NCBI GenBank assembly: GCA_964611335.1
Contig: CAZSXR010000004.1
Coordinates: forward strand, 1-64,000
DNA from: BOG-1112 sp964611335
Lineage (GTDB): Bacteria > Bdellovibrionota_B > Oligoflexia > Oligoflexales > Bog-1112
DNA: 64,000 nt
Direction of reading: 5' to 3'
The notes under the pieces are model-generated. The model worked only from the letters and a program-made list of their open reading frames with translations. It had not been told where the DNA came from and searched no databases. Below are positions 1-8,998 of this stretch, piece by piece (position 1 is the stretch's first letter; the number at the start of each line of letters is the position of its first letter). A program made the translations under genes and the position numbers.

Positions 1-5
1 AATCT

Positions 6-25
6 GAAGTATCTCGCGATACTTC
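6..25 (-). other. Hairpin in the presumed rRNA leader
   Basis: An 8-bp perfect stem, GAAGTATC/GATACTTC, with a TCGC loop lies at the left edge. On the minus strand it is immediately downstream of the boxA-like motif. A processing stem of an rRNA precursor is the likely role, which is inferred from position only. Confidence 0.4.
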
Positions 26-34
26 CTAGCTTCA

Positions 35-54
35 CTATTCAGTTTTCAAAGAAC
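35..54 (-). promoter_or_regulatory. boxA-like antitermination motif of an rRNA leader
   Basis: Read on the minus strand this is GTTCTTTGAAAACTGAATAG. From memory this closely resembles the boxA-containing stretch found before 16S rRNA or in 16S-23S spacers of many bacteria. It follows a strong sigma70-type promoter at 81-109 on the same strand. The rRNA genes themselves would lie off the left edge and cannot be seen. Confidence 0.5.
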
Positions 55-80
55 TTTTTTATTCGCAAAAGCGAGTTCGG

Positions 81-109
81 GTTATACGAAGGTATGTTTC
101 TTTAGTCAA
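81..109 (-). promoter_or_regulatory. Strong sigma70-type promoter directed leftwards (rRNA P1-like)
   Basis: On the minus strand the -35 is TTGACT (104-109), the spacer is exactly 17 nt and the -10 is TATAAC (81-86). The start site would fall near 74, after a C/G-containing discriminator. The transcript would then pass the boxA-like motif at 35-54, which supports a stable-RNA operon to the left of the window. Confidence 0.6.
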
Positions 110-203
110 GACTCTTTGCAAAGATTTTTTTTAACTTGTTAAGACTTTTATGCGGCGGGTAAAATTGATGGTTATTCATCTAATATGACTAGCTTATTTT
201 TCA

Positions 204-233
204 TTGCCCAAAAAGTATACAATGCGCTATAAT
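204..233 (+). promoter_or_regulatory. Candidate promoter of the SNF2 helicase gene
   Basis: TTGCCC (204-209), an 18-nt spacer and a perfect TATAAT (228-233) precede the helicase gene. Transcription would start near 240 and leave a leader of about 140 nt. The rest of the gap between 110 and 343 is AT-rich and holds no gene that I can see. Confidence 0.5.
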
Positions 234-382
234 AAGGGGCGATAAATAATTCTTTTCACTTCTTGAAAAAAAAAAATTTTATCGACGAAGAAGAGTCCTA
301 TCTTTGAGTTTGAGAATATTCATAATACAGACGGCGCTCAATATTGAGTAACCGATCACTTAACCTTGTCAGTTGGATCATC

Positions 383-3142
383 ATGGAAACGTTCGCAGAA
401 CAGAACAAATGGTTGCATCAGCTTTCTCAGCTTATTTCCCAAGATGAATGGCTGTCTGGAATTGATCTCTATCGAGAGAATCGCATAACGAAAGTCGATC
501 GATTCGAACATTTGATCTGCGGAACGGTTCAAGTCATCGAAGGCAAACATGAAGTACGCATTAAAATCCATCCAAACGGCCGCATGATTCAATGGGTAGA
601 ATGCACCTGCCCACGCAATCGAAAAAAAGGAATTTACTGCCAACATATTGCTGCAGTGTTTTTCCACATTCATCAAGAGCGTGAAGATTTCTCCCCAGAA
701 ACCTCCATCAATGCAATTACACCTTCTCAAGAGGATACCCCTGCAACACAAACAATGGTGCATGGACTCTTTCAACAAGGTAGAGGAAACATCGTAAAAG
801 TTGAAACACGAGGGTCAAATCTCGTCGTCTATTTCGAGGTAAAATCTGGGCAGTTGAGTCAGATTGAACTGGATGTAGATAAACAAGCAGATTTTATAAA
901 AAGCTTAGCAGACATTGAAAAAAAATTACTTCCAGCAGCTTTTCAAAATATGAAAATTATAGACACCTCTGCTATTCAAGGTGTCTATTTTTATTTAGAT
1001 GACTCACAAAAATTGATTGCTCGTAAAGTTTTTGCACTAAAACGCGGGCCAAGTAAAAAAATTCAAACTGAAATAGAAAATTTCCACGAAAAAATATCCG
1101 TACAATCAAACAATAATCAAGAAGACATTTGGATTCAGATGTTTCCAGAAGATGCCTTGAATCCTTGGATTGGTCAAAAATATTTTGCAATTCCCAAAGT
1201 TGGTTACTTTGGCATTGAAACATTTTATGACGCTTGGTCCGAGATTGATCAGAATTTAAAGATTCCTGATGCCGCAGCGATTGAATTGATTGAGAAGAAT
1301 TTTTCAACTTACAGTCAAGCTGGTCATATATTTGTCAGTAAGTCGATATCCAAAATCGAAATTGTAAACAATCTATCCCTTTCTGAAATCCGCGTTCTCG
1401 AAGAAAAAAATGGATGGTTCTTTTTAGACCCGCGTTATGTAACGGAAGGAAAAAACGTTGGGATGATCGAACTTTTCAGTCGTTACTCTAAGTCCAAAAG
1501 CCCTTATTTAAAATCAGACAAAATGTGGATCCGTGTACCTGAAATCATTCTGAATGCTGAATGGTCCGTGGATTCAAGCACAAAATCCATTAAAGTTTCG
1601 AACCTTGATTTCATCAAACTAAAACAATCTCTTGGAAATTCCGAACAGATTACCGGCAAAGAAGCGCTGCTTCAAAAAATAAAAGAATCTACCGAATTTA
1701 ATGCTCCAACAAACCTTCCCTCTCTTGAACACACCAAACTTCAACTGAGAGAATATCAAAAGACCGGATATGAGTGGCTTTGGTGGCTTTATGAGAAAGG
1801 CTTACATGGTCTGCTTGCTGACGATATGGGTCTGGGGAAAACTCATCAAGCCATGGCTGTCATGTCTGCAATTCAAATGAAAAAACAAGAAATCAAGGGT
1901 CCGATCTTTCTCTGCGTGTGCCCAACGACCGTACTTGATCACTGGTTGGATAAGATTGATAGTTTCGCTCCGAATTTGAAAGCTATTAAATATTATGGCC
2001 CCAAGCGTGACCAACTCATTAAGAATTTATCTGAATCTCATACCGTTCTAACAACCTATGGAGTTTTGCTAAGAGATTTGCCGCTGCTTGAGCAATTCAA
2101 TTGGGAGTTAATTCTTCTCGACGAAGCTCACTTTGTTAAAAATAACAAGACAGCTACATACAAAGCAGCGTGCCGTTTAAAGGGAAAGCTCCGTCTTTGC
2201 TTATCGGGCACTCCGATGGAAAATAGACTTAGTGAATTAAAAAATATTTTTGACTTTATAGTTCCTGGCTACTTGGGCACAGACAAAGACTTCAATAAAT
2301 ATTTCGTCAATCCAATTGAAAACCAAAAGAATTTTGAAAAAGAAAGAGAACTTCGCAATCTCATTAACCCTCTCAAAATGCGCAGAACGAAAGAGCAGGT
2401 TCTCAATGATCTTCCAGAAAAAGTCGAAGATACACGACACTGTTGGCTGTCTAATGAACAGGTAGCAATGTACAAAGAAGTTCTAGCATCTCAAGCAGCA
2501 CCACTTGTGGATTCTCTTAAAAAAGACGAAGCTCCTATTCCCTACATGCATGTTTTCACTGTACTTCAACTTCTTAAACAAATCTGTGATCATCCAGCAT
2601 TGATTCGCAAAACAACAAACTGGAGAGATGGTGAAAGTGGAAAATTCGAACTTTTCCGCAGTATTTTGAATGAAGCATTAGAGTCCAACCATAAAGTCGT
2701 CATTTACAGTCAATACTTGCAAATGATTGAGATCATCAAAGACTATCTAGTGGAGCGCAATGTTGAGCATGTTATTTTAACTGGAAAGTCCCAAAAACGT
2801 GGTGAGATTGTCAAAAAATTCCAAACTGATCCCAACGTTAAAGTCTTTGTAGGTTCTTTATTGGCAGGTGGTTTAGGAATCGATTTAACTGCCGCTTCCG
2901 TAGTCATCCATTACGATCGATGGTGGAATGCTAGCAAGGAAAATCAAGCGACCGATCGCGTGCATCGTATTGGTCAAAAGAATTTTACCCAGGTAATAAA
3001 ACTGGTAAGTCGTGGAACTTTGGAAGAAAAAATCAACTCAATGATTGCTGAGAAGGAAAGCCTTTTCAATCGATTCTTGGAAAGAGATGAAGAAGCCTTT
3101 AAAAGTCTGACTCGTGAAGACCTTATCAATCTATTGCAATAG
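383..3142 (+). CDS. SWIM zinc-finger SNF2-family helicase-like ATPase
   Basis: This is a DNA-dependent ATPase of the SNF2/Rad54-like group, expected to translocate on double-stranded DNA and remodel DNA-protein complexes. An N-terminal SWIM zinc finger has the C-x-C...C-x-H pattern (CTCP ... YCQH, about residues 74-90). A long middle region follows, then a C-terminal helicase core with Walker A DDMGLGKT (about 480), a DEAH box (about 580), SGTPMENR, and late motifs LAGGLGIDLTAA and DRVHRIGQ. The size is normal for bacterial SWIM-SNF2 proteins. An upstream in-frame TTG at 344 is possible, but I prefer the ATG at 383; neither has a good ribosome-binding site. murA follows 12 nt later, so the two may be co-transcribed. 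The physiological role of this bacterial family is not established. Confidence 0.85.
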   Translation: METFAEQNKWLHQLSQLISQDEWLSGIDLYRENRITKVDRFEHLICGTVQVIEGKHEVRIKIHPNGRMIQWVECTCPRNRKKGIYCQHIAAVFFHIHQEREDFSPETSINAITPSQEDTPATQTMVHGLFQQGRGNIVKVETRGSNLVVYFEVKSGQLSQIELDVDKQADFIKSLADIEKKLLPAAFQNMKIIDTSAIQGVYFYLDDSQKLIARKVFALKRGPSKKIQTEIENFHEKISVQSNNNQEDIWIQMFPEDALNPWIGQKYFAIPKVGYFGIETFYDAWSEIDQNLKIPDAAAIELIEKNFSTYSQAGHIFVSKSISKIEIVNNLSLSEIRVLEEKNGWFFLDPRYVTEGKNVGMIELFSRYSKSKSPYLKSDKMWIRVPEIILNAEWSVDSSTKSIKVSNLDFIKLKQSLGNSEQITGKEALLQKIKESTEFNAPTNLPSLEHTKLQLREYQKTGYEWLWWLYEKGLHGLLADDMGLGKTHQAMAVMSAIQMKKQEIKGPIFLCVCPTTVLDHWLDKIDSFAPNLKAIKYYGPKRDQLIKNLSESHTVLTTYGVLLRDLPLLEQFNWELILLDEAHFVKNNKTATYKAACRLKGKLRLCLSGTPMENRLSELKNIFDFIVPGYLGTDKDFNKYFVNPIENQKNFEKERELRNLINPLKMRRTKEQVLNDLPEKVEDTRHCWLSNEQVAMYKEVLASQAAPLVDSLKKDEAPIPYMHVFTVLQLLKQICDHPALIRKTTNWRDGESGKFELFRSILNEALESNHKVVIYSQYLQMIEIIKDYLVERNVEHVILTGKSQKRGEIVKKFQTDPNVKVFVGSLLAGGLGIDLTAASVVIHYDRWWNASKENQATDRVHRIGQKNFTQVIKLVSRGTLEEKINSMIAEKESLFNRFLERDEEAFKSLTREDLINLLQ

Positions 3143-3154
3143 GGCGTAAAGCTA

Positions 3155-4435
3155 ATGACAAAGTATATTATTGAAGGGGGCAGACCTCTTTCAGGAACAA
3201 TTACCCCCTCAGGTAACAAAAATGAAGTATTGCCCGCTCTCATGGCGACACTTCTGACAGATGAAACCGTTACTCTTCATCGCGTTCCACGTATCAACGA
3301 TGTTGAATCCTCTCTTGCTATTTTAAGCTCCCTTGGCGCTAAAGTTGATTGGATTGGCAACTCTTCTGTTCAGATCTGCGCGAAAGGAACACATAGCTAC
3401 AAACCAGATGCAAAACTTTGTTCTCATATTCGCGCTTCCATTCTTTTACTCGGCCCTCTTCTCTCTCGCTTTGGAAAAGTTGAACTTGCACCTCCAGGTG
3501 GGGATGTTATTGGGGCAAGACGTATAGATTCTCACTTTGAAGGTATTGAGGCTTTAGGTGGGCATCTCGAATTTGGAAACCCGATTCGAGGTTCCATTAA
3601 AAAAATTCAAGGAACAGATATTTATCTCGATGAGCCCTCCGTTACGGGAACCGAGAATATTTTGATGCTTGCCGTAAGAGCAGAAGGAACGACACGCATA
3701 TACAACGCAGCTTGCGAACCACACGTTGTTGGCTTATGTCATTTGCTCAATAAGATGGGTGCTAAAATTTCAGGCCTCGGAAGTAATCATCTTGAAATTC
3801 AAGGTGTCTCTCAGCTACATAGCGCTGAACACACAATCAGTCCCGATTTTATGGAAATCGGGAGTTTTCTCTGTCTGGGTTCTATAGCTGGTGGGAAAAT
3901 TGATATTTTAGAAACTCAGAATTCAGATTTACGCTTTATACTTAAAACTTTTGCACGTCTAGGTATACACCCCTCAATGCCTTCCGATCATTCTCTCAGC
4001 ATTGACGGAACTCAAGAGCTTAGCATGCATACAGATTTGGGAGGAAGAGTTAGCACGGTCTATAGCGGTCCTTGGCCTGCATTTCCTACGGATCTTATGT
4101 CTGTCGCAATCGTTGCAGGAACTCAGTCCAAGGGAACCATGATTTTCCATGAAAAGATGTTCGAAGGCCGAATGTTTTTCACCGATAAATTGATGTCAAT
4201 GGGCGCAAATATTGTTTTATGCGACCCGCACAGAATTGTAGTCACAGGGCCTATGCCTCTCGTCGCAGCTCGCATGAGTTCACCGGATGTAAGAGCAGGT
4301 ATGGCAATGGTGATTGCAGCTCTTGTTGCAAAAGGAACAAGTGTTATAGACAACATTTATCAAATTGAACGAGGCTACTGTAATATTTTTGAGAAATTAA
4401 AATCTCTAGGAGCTGCAATCAAAAGAGAAGAGTAG
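3155..4435 (+). CDS. murA: UDP-N-acetylglucosamine 1-carboxyvinyltransferase (MurA), Cys-to-Asp variant
   Basis: MurA transfers enolpyruvate from PEP to UDP-GlcNAc, the first committed step of peptidoglycan synthesis in the cytoplasm. The EPSP-synthase fold is evident from SGNKNE near residue 20, the HIRASILLLGPLL segment near 91-103 and the C-terminal DVRAGMAMVIAAL block. The length of 426 residues is normal. The key oddity is the catalytic loop: it reads PPGGDVIGARR, with Asp at about residue 117, where most bacteria have Cys (Cys115 in E. coli). Asp at this position is known in Mycobacterium and Chlamydia MurA, retains activity and prevents alkylation by fosfomycin. Intrinsic fosfomycin resistance is therefore inferred. 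The gene ends 4 nt before the convergent end of gltX. Confidence 0.95.
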   Translation: MTKYIIEGGRPLSGTITPSGNKNEVLPALMATLLTDETVTLHRVPRINDVESSLAILSSLGAKVDWIGNSSVQICAKGTHSYKPDAKLCSHIRASILLLGPLLSRFGKVELAPPGGDVIGARRIDSHFEGIEALGGHLEFGNPIRGSIKKIQGTDIYLDEPSVTGTENILMLAVRAEGTTRIYNAACEPHVVGLCHLLNKMGAKISGLGSNHLEIQGVSQLHSAEHTISPDFMEIGSFLCLGSIAGGKIDILETQNSDLRFILKTFARLGIHPSMPSDHSLSIDGTQELSMHTDLGGRVSTVYSGPWPAFPTDLMSVAIVAGTQSKGTMIFHEKMFEGRMFFTDKLMSMGANIVLCDPHRIVVTGPMPLVAARMSSPDVRAGMAMVIAALVAKGTSVIDNIYQIERGYCNIFEKLKSLGAAIKREE

Positions 4436-4439
4436 CCAC

Positions 4440-5876
4440 TCACGCTTGGTTGGAATCAATCCAATCTCTCATACGTTGACGAGCGATTTCTCTACCAAGA
4501 ATTTCCATTGTTTTTGAAAGAGGTGGAGAATCTTTGCGTCCTGTTAGAATCAAACGAATTGGCACCAAATATTCGCCCTGTTTCCAATTGATTTTATTTC
4601 TATGCTGATCCATGGTTTCTTGGAGATGTACCATTTCCCAAACATATTGATCGTCCAACAATTCCAACAAACCTGAGAGCATTTTTAGAAGCTGTTCTTT
4701 GTCTCTCGTTTTAGGACAAACCTCTTCCAAGGTCACAGTTTGTGTTGGGCTAAAGAAGTAGCTTGTTTTTTCAACAAACTGATCGAAAGTTTCAATGCGT
4801 TCATTGATGACTTGGTAAATTTTAGAGAGGTAATCTTTGCTAAATACTTCAGCACGAAGATATTCGACAAATTCGCTCTCAGACAATTTTTGTAAGTAGT
4901 TCTGGTTCATCCAAGTTAGCTTCTTCAAATCAAAGATGGGGCCACCAAGATTGATATCTTTAACATCAAATTTTGCTATCATTTCTTCCAAAGAAAAAAT
5001 TTCGCGATCTCCATCGTAAGACCAACCCATCAGAGCAAGAAAATTCACCAAAGCTTCGGGTAAAATCCCTTTACGTCTATAGAAGTCCAACGAAATCGGG
5101 TTTTTTCTTTTGGATATTTTAGACCGATCCGTATTTCGTAATAAGGGAAGATGTATAAACTCTGGGATGTCCCATTCGAAAGCTTCGTACAACAAAACAT
5201 GTTTCGGTGTGGATGAAATCCATTCTTCCGCACGTATTACATGCGAAATTTTCATAAGATGGTCATCCACAACATTTGCAAGGTGATATGTCGGGAAACC
5301 ATCAGATTTGATCAGAACCTGATCGTCGATCATATGATTCGAAATCTCGATTCTACCGCGAATACGATCGTCAAAACTTGTAACCCCGTCTAATGGGATT
5401 TTCATCCGCACTACAAAGGGTTGATTTGAAGCAATATTCTTCTCAATGAGTGCAGGAGATAAGTCTCGACACTTACGATTATAAGATGTTTGCTTGCCTT
5501 CTTTTTTTTGCTCCTCGCGGGCTGCAGCGAGCTCTTCCGGAGTACAAAAGCAACGGTAGGCTGCTCCTTTGGCAAGCAGCTTATCTACGTACTGTCTGTG
5601 TATATGCTTCCTCTCAGACTGTCTGTAGGGGCCGTATTCGCCGCCACAATCTGGACCTTCATCCCATTCAAGGCCGATCCATTTCAAGCAGGTCATAATC
5701 TGTTTTTCACTCGAAGCTTTCGACCGCACTTGGTCTGTATCTTCCATCCGAAGTATAAGCTTCCCTCCATATTTTTTCGCGAACACATAGTTGAAAAGGG
5801 TCACATAGGCGGTCCCCACATGTGGATCGCCCGTTGGGGAAGGGGCTACTCTTACTCGAACTTGATCAAATGACAT
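4440..5876 (-). CDS. gltX: Glutamyl-tRNA synthetase
   Basis: A class I aminoacyl-tRNA synthetase that charges tRNA-Glu (or discriminates Glu/Gln in organisms lacking GlnRS). The HIGH-like motif is in PSPTGDPHVGTAYV near the N terminus and the KMSKS-like motif is DRSKISKRKN in the middle. The C-terminal anticodon-binding region is complete. An in-frame ATG at 5888 exists, but GGAG lies just inside that extension, 6 nt before the ATG at 5876, so I place the start at 5876. It is the last gene of the long minus-strand run, about 40 nt after murG. Confidence 0.95.
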   Translation of the reverse strand: MSFDQVRVRVAPSPTGDPHVGTAYVTLFNYVFAKKYGGKLILRMEDTDQVRSKASSEKQIMTCLKWIGLEWDEGPDCGGEYGPYRQSERKHIHRQYVDKLLAKGAAYRCFCTPEELAAAREEQKKEGKQTSYNRKCRDLSPALIEKNIASNQPFVVRMKIPLDGVTSFDDRIRGRIEISNHMIDDQVLIKSDGFPTYHLANVVDDHLMKISHVIRAEEWISSTPKHVLLYEAFEWDIPEFIHLPLLRNTDRSKISKRKNPISLDFYRRKGILPEALVNFLALMGWSYDGDREIFSLEEMIAKFDVKDINLGGPIFDLKKLTWMNQNYLQKLSESEFVEYLRAEVFSKDYLSKIYQVINERIETFDQFVEKTSYFFSPTQTVTLEEVCPKTRDKEQLLKMLSGLLELLDDQYVWEMVHLQETMDQHRNKINWKQGEYLVPIRLILTGRKDSPPLSKTMEILGREIARQRMRDWIDSNQA

Positions 5877-5917
5877 TGTGGACTCCATGACGGCTACTTA
5901 TGTAGGGATCTTATTTA

Positions 5918-6997
5918 TCAGGAAACTTTACATACAATGCTTTCGAGAATAGTGAAAATAGATTGTGCAGGATCTTGGGTGGGAATTTCTTCCATGGATT
6001 TTTTAATGGACGCAGCATGAGCTTTCAATCTCGCCAAACTTTCTAACAAAGTCACGGGACTTAGTTCCGTCTCTCGCAGGACCTGAGCCCAATTTTTCCC
6101 TGCAAATTCTCGCGCGTTTTGTACTTGATCCCCTCTTGAAGCTATTTCGAGAGGAATAAGAAGCATAGGTTTTTTCAACATTAGCAATTCAAAAATGGAA
6201 TTTGCACCTGCCCGACAAACCACAAGGTCTGCTAAGGCAAGAAAGTGTTTCAGTTCCTCTGAGGCATATTCTTGTTGGTAATATCCATCTTCTTTGATGG
6301 AATTACTCTTGCCGCGTCCGGTTATATGAATGATGCGGTAGCTTAGAAGAAGCTCTTTCATTGCAACTTCAAAACTTTGGTTAATCCGTGCGGCACCTTG
6401 GCTTCCTCCCATAACAAGAAGCGTTATTCTTGTATCTTCGGAATGAAACCGGCAAATTTTCAAAGCTTCTTTTTTTTCTCCTGTTGCAAGCTCATGACGA
6501 ACAGGAAGCCCTACGCATTCTGCTTTTGAAGAAGGGAGAAATTTGAGTGTCCCAGGAAAAGCACAAAGTATTTTTTGTGAAAGTGTTGCAATAATTTTGT
6601 TTGCAAGGCCTGGTGAGATATCGGATTCGTGAGTCACAACAGGAATTTTAAGAGCACGTGCTGCAAGTGCTACAGGAACACTTACATACCCCCCTTTTGT
6701 GAAAACAATACAAGGACGTTCTTGAAGAAGAATAAATAAAGATTGAAGGGTTCCGAAAAAAACCCAAAAAATATCTATAAAATTCTGCAAACTGAAATGA
6801 CGACGAAGTTTGCCTGCTTTAATAGTTCTAAATTTTAAATGTTCTTTAATAACTAATTCTTTTTCTATTCCCGATGTTCCAATATAAACCACTTCCCAAT
6901 TATTTTTTTTATAAAGAGGAAGCAAAACAAAGTGTGGAAGAACATGTCCTGCAGTTCCTCCACCTGTGAGTACAATTTTAGTGTTCTTATTATGCAT
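5918..6997 (-). CDS. murG: UDP-GlcNAc:lipid I N-acetylglucosaminyltransferase (MurG)
   Basis: MurG is the membrane-associated GT-B enzyme that adds GlcNAc to lipid I to make lipid II. The N-terminal glycine-rich loop is GGGTAGHV, followed by the HESDISPGLANK segment, MGGSQGA and the UDP-GlcNAc-binding block RAGANSIFELL...PLEIASRGDQVQNA. The length of 359 residues is normal. Its start overlaps the end of the upstream ABC ATPase gene by 8 nt, so translation is probably coupled. It lies outside any mur/fts division cluster; its neighbours are transport and envelope genes instead. Confidence 0.93.
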   Translation of the reverse strand: MHNKNTKIVLTGGGTAGHVLPHFVLLPLYKKNNWEVVYIGTSGIEKELVIKEHLKFRTIKAGKLRRHFSLQNFIDIFWVFFGTLQSLFILLQERPCIVFTKGGYVSVPVALAARALKIPVVTHESDISPGLANKIIATLSQKILCAFPGTLKFLPSSKAECVGLPVRHELATGEKKEALKICRFHSEDTRITLLVMGGSQGAARINQSFEVAMKELLLSYRIIHITGRGKSNSIKEDGYYQQEYASEELKHFLALADLVVCRAGANSIFELLMLKKPMLLIPLEIASRGDQVQNAREFAGKNWAQVLRETELSPVTLLESLARLKAHAASIKKSMEEIPTQDPAQSIFTILESIVCKVS

Positions 6998-7967
6998 AAT
7001 GACATGAAACCCAATGCGGATGTGTTTCAGAACCTATATTACGAAGTATAGGGACTTCTTTTTTACATCGTTCTGTAGCTAAAGGACAACGAGGATGAAA
7101 ATGACACCCTGAAGGTGGATTAAAAGGATTAGGAATATCTCCAGAAAGAATCTTAGTCTCTTTAACAAGTCGTTTGGGGCCTTTGCTAAAATCCGTTAGG
7201 GGTATTGCATCCATCAAAGCTTTTGTATAGGGGTGAGCTGCTCGTTTGAAAAGATCCTCGTTTTCCGCAAGCTCTACAATTTTTCCAAGATACATCACTG
7301 CTATGCGATCGCTGATGTGTTCTATAACTGCCAGATCATGTGAGATAAAAAGATAAGTAAGTTGGAATTCCTCTCTTAAATTCACAAACAAATTTAGTAT
7401 TTGTGAACGTATAGAAACATCAAGGGCACTTACTGGCTCATCACACACTATGAATTTCGGATTCAAAGCGAGGGCTCGTGCTATACAAATACGTTGACGC
7501 TGACCACCAGAAAACTCATGGGGATAGGATGCCAAAATATTATCTTTGAGACCTACTTTTTCCAGAAGACGATGAATTGAATGAACTCTCTCTTCTTTAT
7601 CCATCACATTATGGATGACGAAGGGTTCAGATAGAATGGATTCGACCGTCATTCTAGGGTTCAAAGAAGAAATCGGATCTTGGAATACCATTTGTATTTC
7701 ACGTCGTCTTCTTCGCATTTCACTTGAAGATAATTTTGCAAGATCCTCGCCTTCAAAAAGGACTTTTCCTTCGTCCGGTTCATAAAATCTTAGAATCGTG
7801 CGCGCAAGCGTTGATTTTCCACATCCCGACTCACCGACAAGTCCAAGAGTTTCCCCCTTTGAAAGGGTAAATGACACATCATCAACAGCATAATTTTTAG
7901 CCACCACTCGACCTAAAAAAGGACTACGAATAGGAAAGTATTTTTTGAGATGTTCGACTTTTAACAT
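6990..7967 (-). CDS. Oligopeptide/dipeptide ABC transporter ATP-binding protein (DppF/OppF type)
   Basis: A complete ABC ATPase of the peptide/nickel family. Walker A is GESGCGKS, the signature is FSGGQRQR and Walker B is FIVCDEPVSALD. The C-terminal oligopeptide-type extension has the cysteine pattern CHFHPRCPLATERC, which in this family holds an iron-sulfur cluster or structural metal. It pairs with the DppD-type gene upstream, overlapping it by 1 nt, and the two ATPases would form a heterodimer. No permease or substrate-binding protein is encoded nearby, so the substrate cannot be assigned. The next gene is murG, which raises import of cell-wall peptides as a possibility only. Confidence 0.88.
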   Translation of the reverse strand: MLKVEHLKKYFPIRSPFLGRVVAKNYAVDDVSFTLSKGETLGLVGESGCGKSTLARTILRFYEPDEGKVLFEGEDLAKLSSSEMRRRRREIQMVFQDPISSLNPRMTVESILSEPFVIHNVMDKEERVHSIHRLLEKVGLKDNILASYPHEFSGGQRQRICIARALALNPKFIVCDEPVSALDVSIRSQILNLFVNLREEFQLTYLFISHDLAVIEHISDRIAVMYLGKIVELAENEDLFKRAAHPYTKALMDAIPLTDFSKGPKRLVKETKILSGDIPNPFNPPSGCHFHPRCPLATERCKKEVPILRNIGSETHPHWVSCHYA

Positions 7968-8998
7968 TATATGCTTCTCATCGTCTGATCATCCGTATTG
8001 CTGGATAAGATCTCCTCATGACGCACGCATGCAACACTTCTATTTTCAGAAATTTTTTTCAAAACAGGATCTTCCACATGACAAATATCTTTGACAAAAG
8101 GACATCGATTTGAAAAACGGCACCCTTTGGGTAAGGTCCACAGAGAGGGAATCATTCCATGAATTGTAGGTAATACTTTTTTTCTTGAGCCTAAACGAGG
8201 GAGAGATTCTAAAAGACCTTTGGTGTAAGGATGAGCAGGATTTTTAAAAAGTTCGCTTACGCTTCCTGCTTCTATAATTTTACCGGCATACATAACGAGG
8301 ACATCATCACAGATTTCTGCAACGACTCCTAAATCGTGAGTGATAAAGAGAATAGCCATACCCAACTCTTCTTGAAGTCGAGCCATCAGCGCTAATATTT
8401 GGGCTTGGATGGTCACATCGAGTGCAGTCGTAGGCTCATCAGCAATAAGCAGCTGAGGTCTACAGGCAAGGGCCATGGCAATCATAACACGTTGGCGCAT
8501 TCCACCTGAAAGCTGATGAGGGTATTCTTTGACTCTTTTTTCAGGAGAGGCAATGTTGACGAGTCGAAGCATTTCGATAGCTTTGTCTATAGCATCGGAC
8601 CAAGAGAGTTTTTGGTGTATACGGTAGACTTCCCCCACTTGATTCCCAATTGTAAAAACAGGATTGAGACTATTCATGGGTTCCTGGAAGATCATACTTA
8701 TTTCATTCCCGCGGATGCTACGCATTTGTTCTTCATCAAAGTTCATAAGGTTACGACCTTTGAGCCAAATTTCTCCTGTTTCTATTCTCCCAGGAGGATC
8801 AATCATGCGAAGCAAACTGAGAGACGTCACACTTTTCCCACATCCAGACTCTCCCACAAGACCTAACGTTTGTCCTTTTTTCACGGAAAAACTGATGTCA
8901 TCTACAGCGTTAAATCTTCTCTGTTCTCTTACAAAGGAAGTTGAAAGATTTTTAACTTCGAGTATCACTCGTTTTCTTTCTCCTCTGCATTTGTCCAT
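7967..8998 (-). CDS. Oligopeptide/dipeptide ABC transporter ATP-binding protein (DppD/OppD type)
   Basis: A partner ATPase of the gene that follows. Walker A is GESGCGKS, the signature is LSGGMRQR and Walker B is LLIADEPTTALD. The C-terminal family extension has the cysteines CRFSNRCPFVKDIC. The annotated start (MDKCRGERKR) overlaps the 3' end of the LolB-like gene by 34 nt. An internal start such as a GTG/ATT-region codon near EVKNLS would remove the overlap, but no better ATG is present. The orphan pair implies permease genes elsewhere in the genome. Confidence 0.88.
   Translation of the reverse strand: MDKCRGERKRVILEVKNLSTSFVREQRRFNAVDDISFSVKKGQTLGLVGESGCGKSVTSLSLLRMIDPPGRIETGEIWLKGRNLMNFDEEQMRSIRGNEISMIFQEPMNSLNPVFTIGNQVGEVYRIHQKLSWSDAIDKAIEMLRLVNIASPEKRVKEYPHQLSGGMRQRVMIAMALACRPQLLIADEPTTALDVTIQAQILALMARLQEELGMAILFITHDLGVVAEICDDVLVMYAGKIIEAGSVSELFKNPAHPYTKGLLESLPRLGSRKKVLPTIHGMIPSLWTLPKGCRFSNRCPFVKDICHVEDPVLKKISENRSVACVRHEEILSSNTDDQTMRSI

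Noticed and set aside
344..382. TTG start extending the SNF2 protein by 13 residues
   Set aside because: No ribosome-binding site supports the TTG; the ATG at 383 is the more usual codon, though this is not certain.
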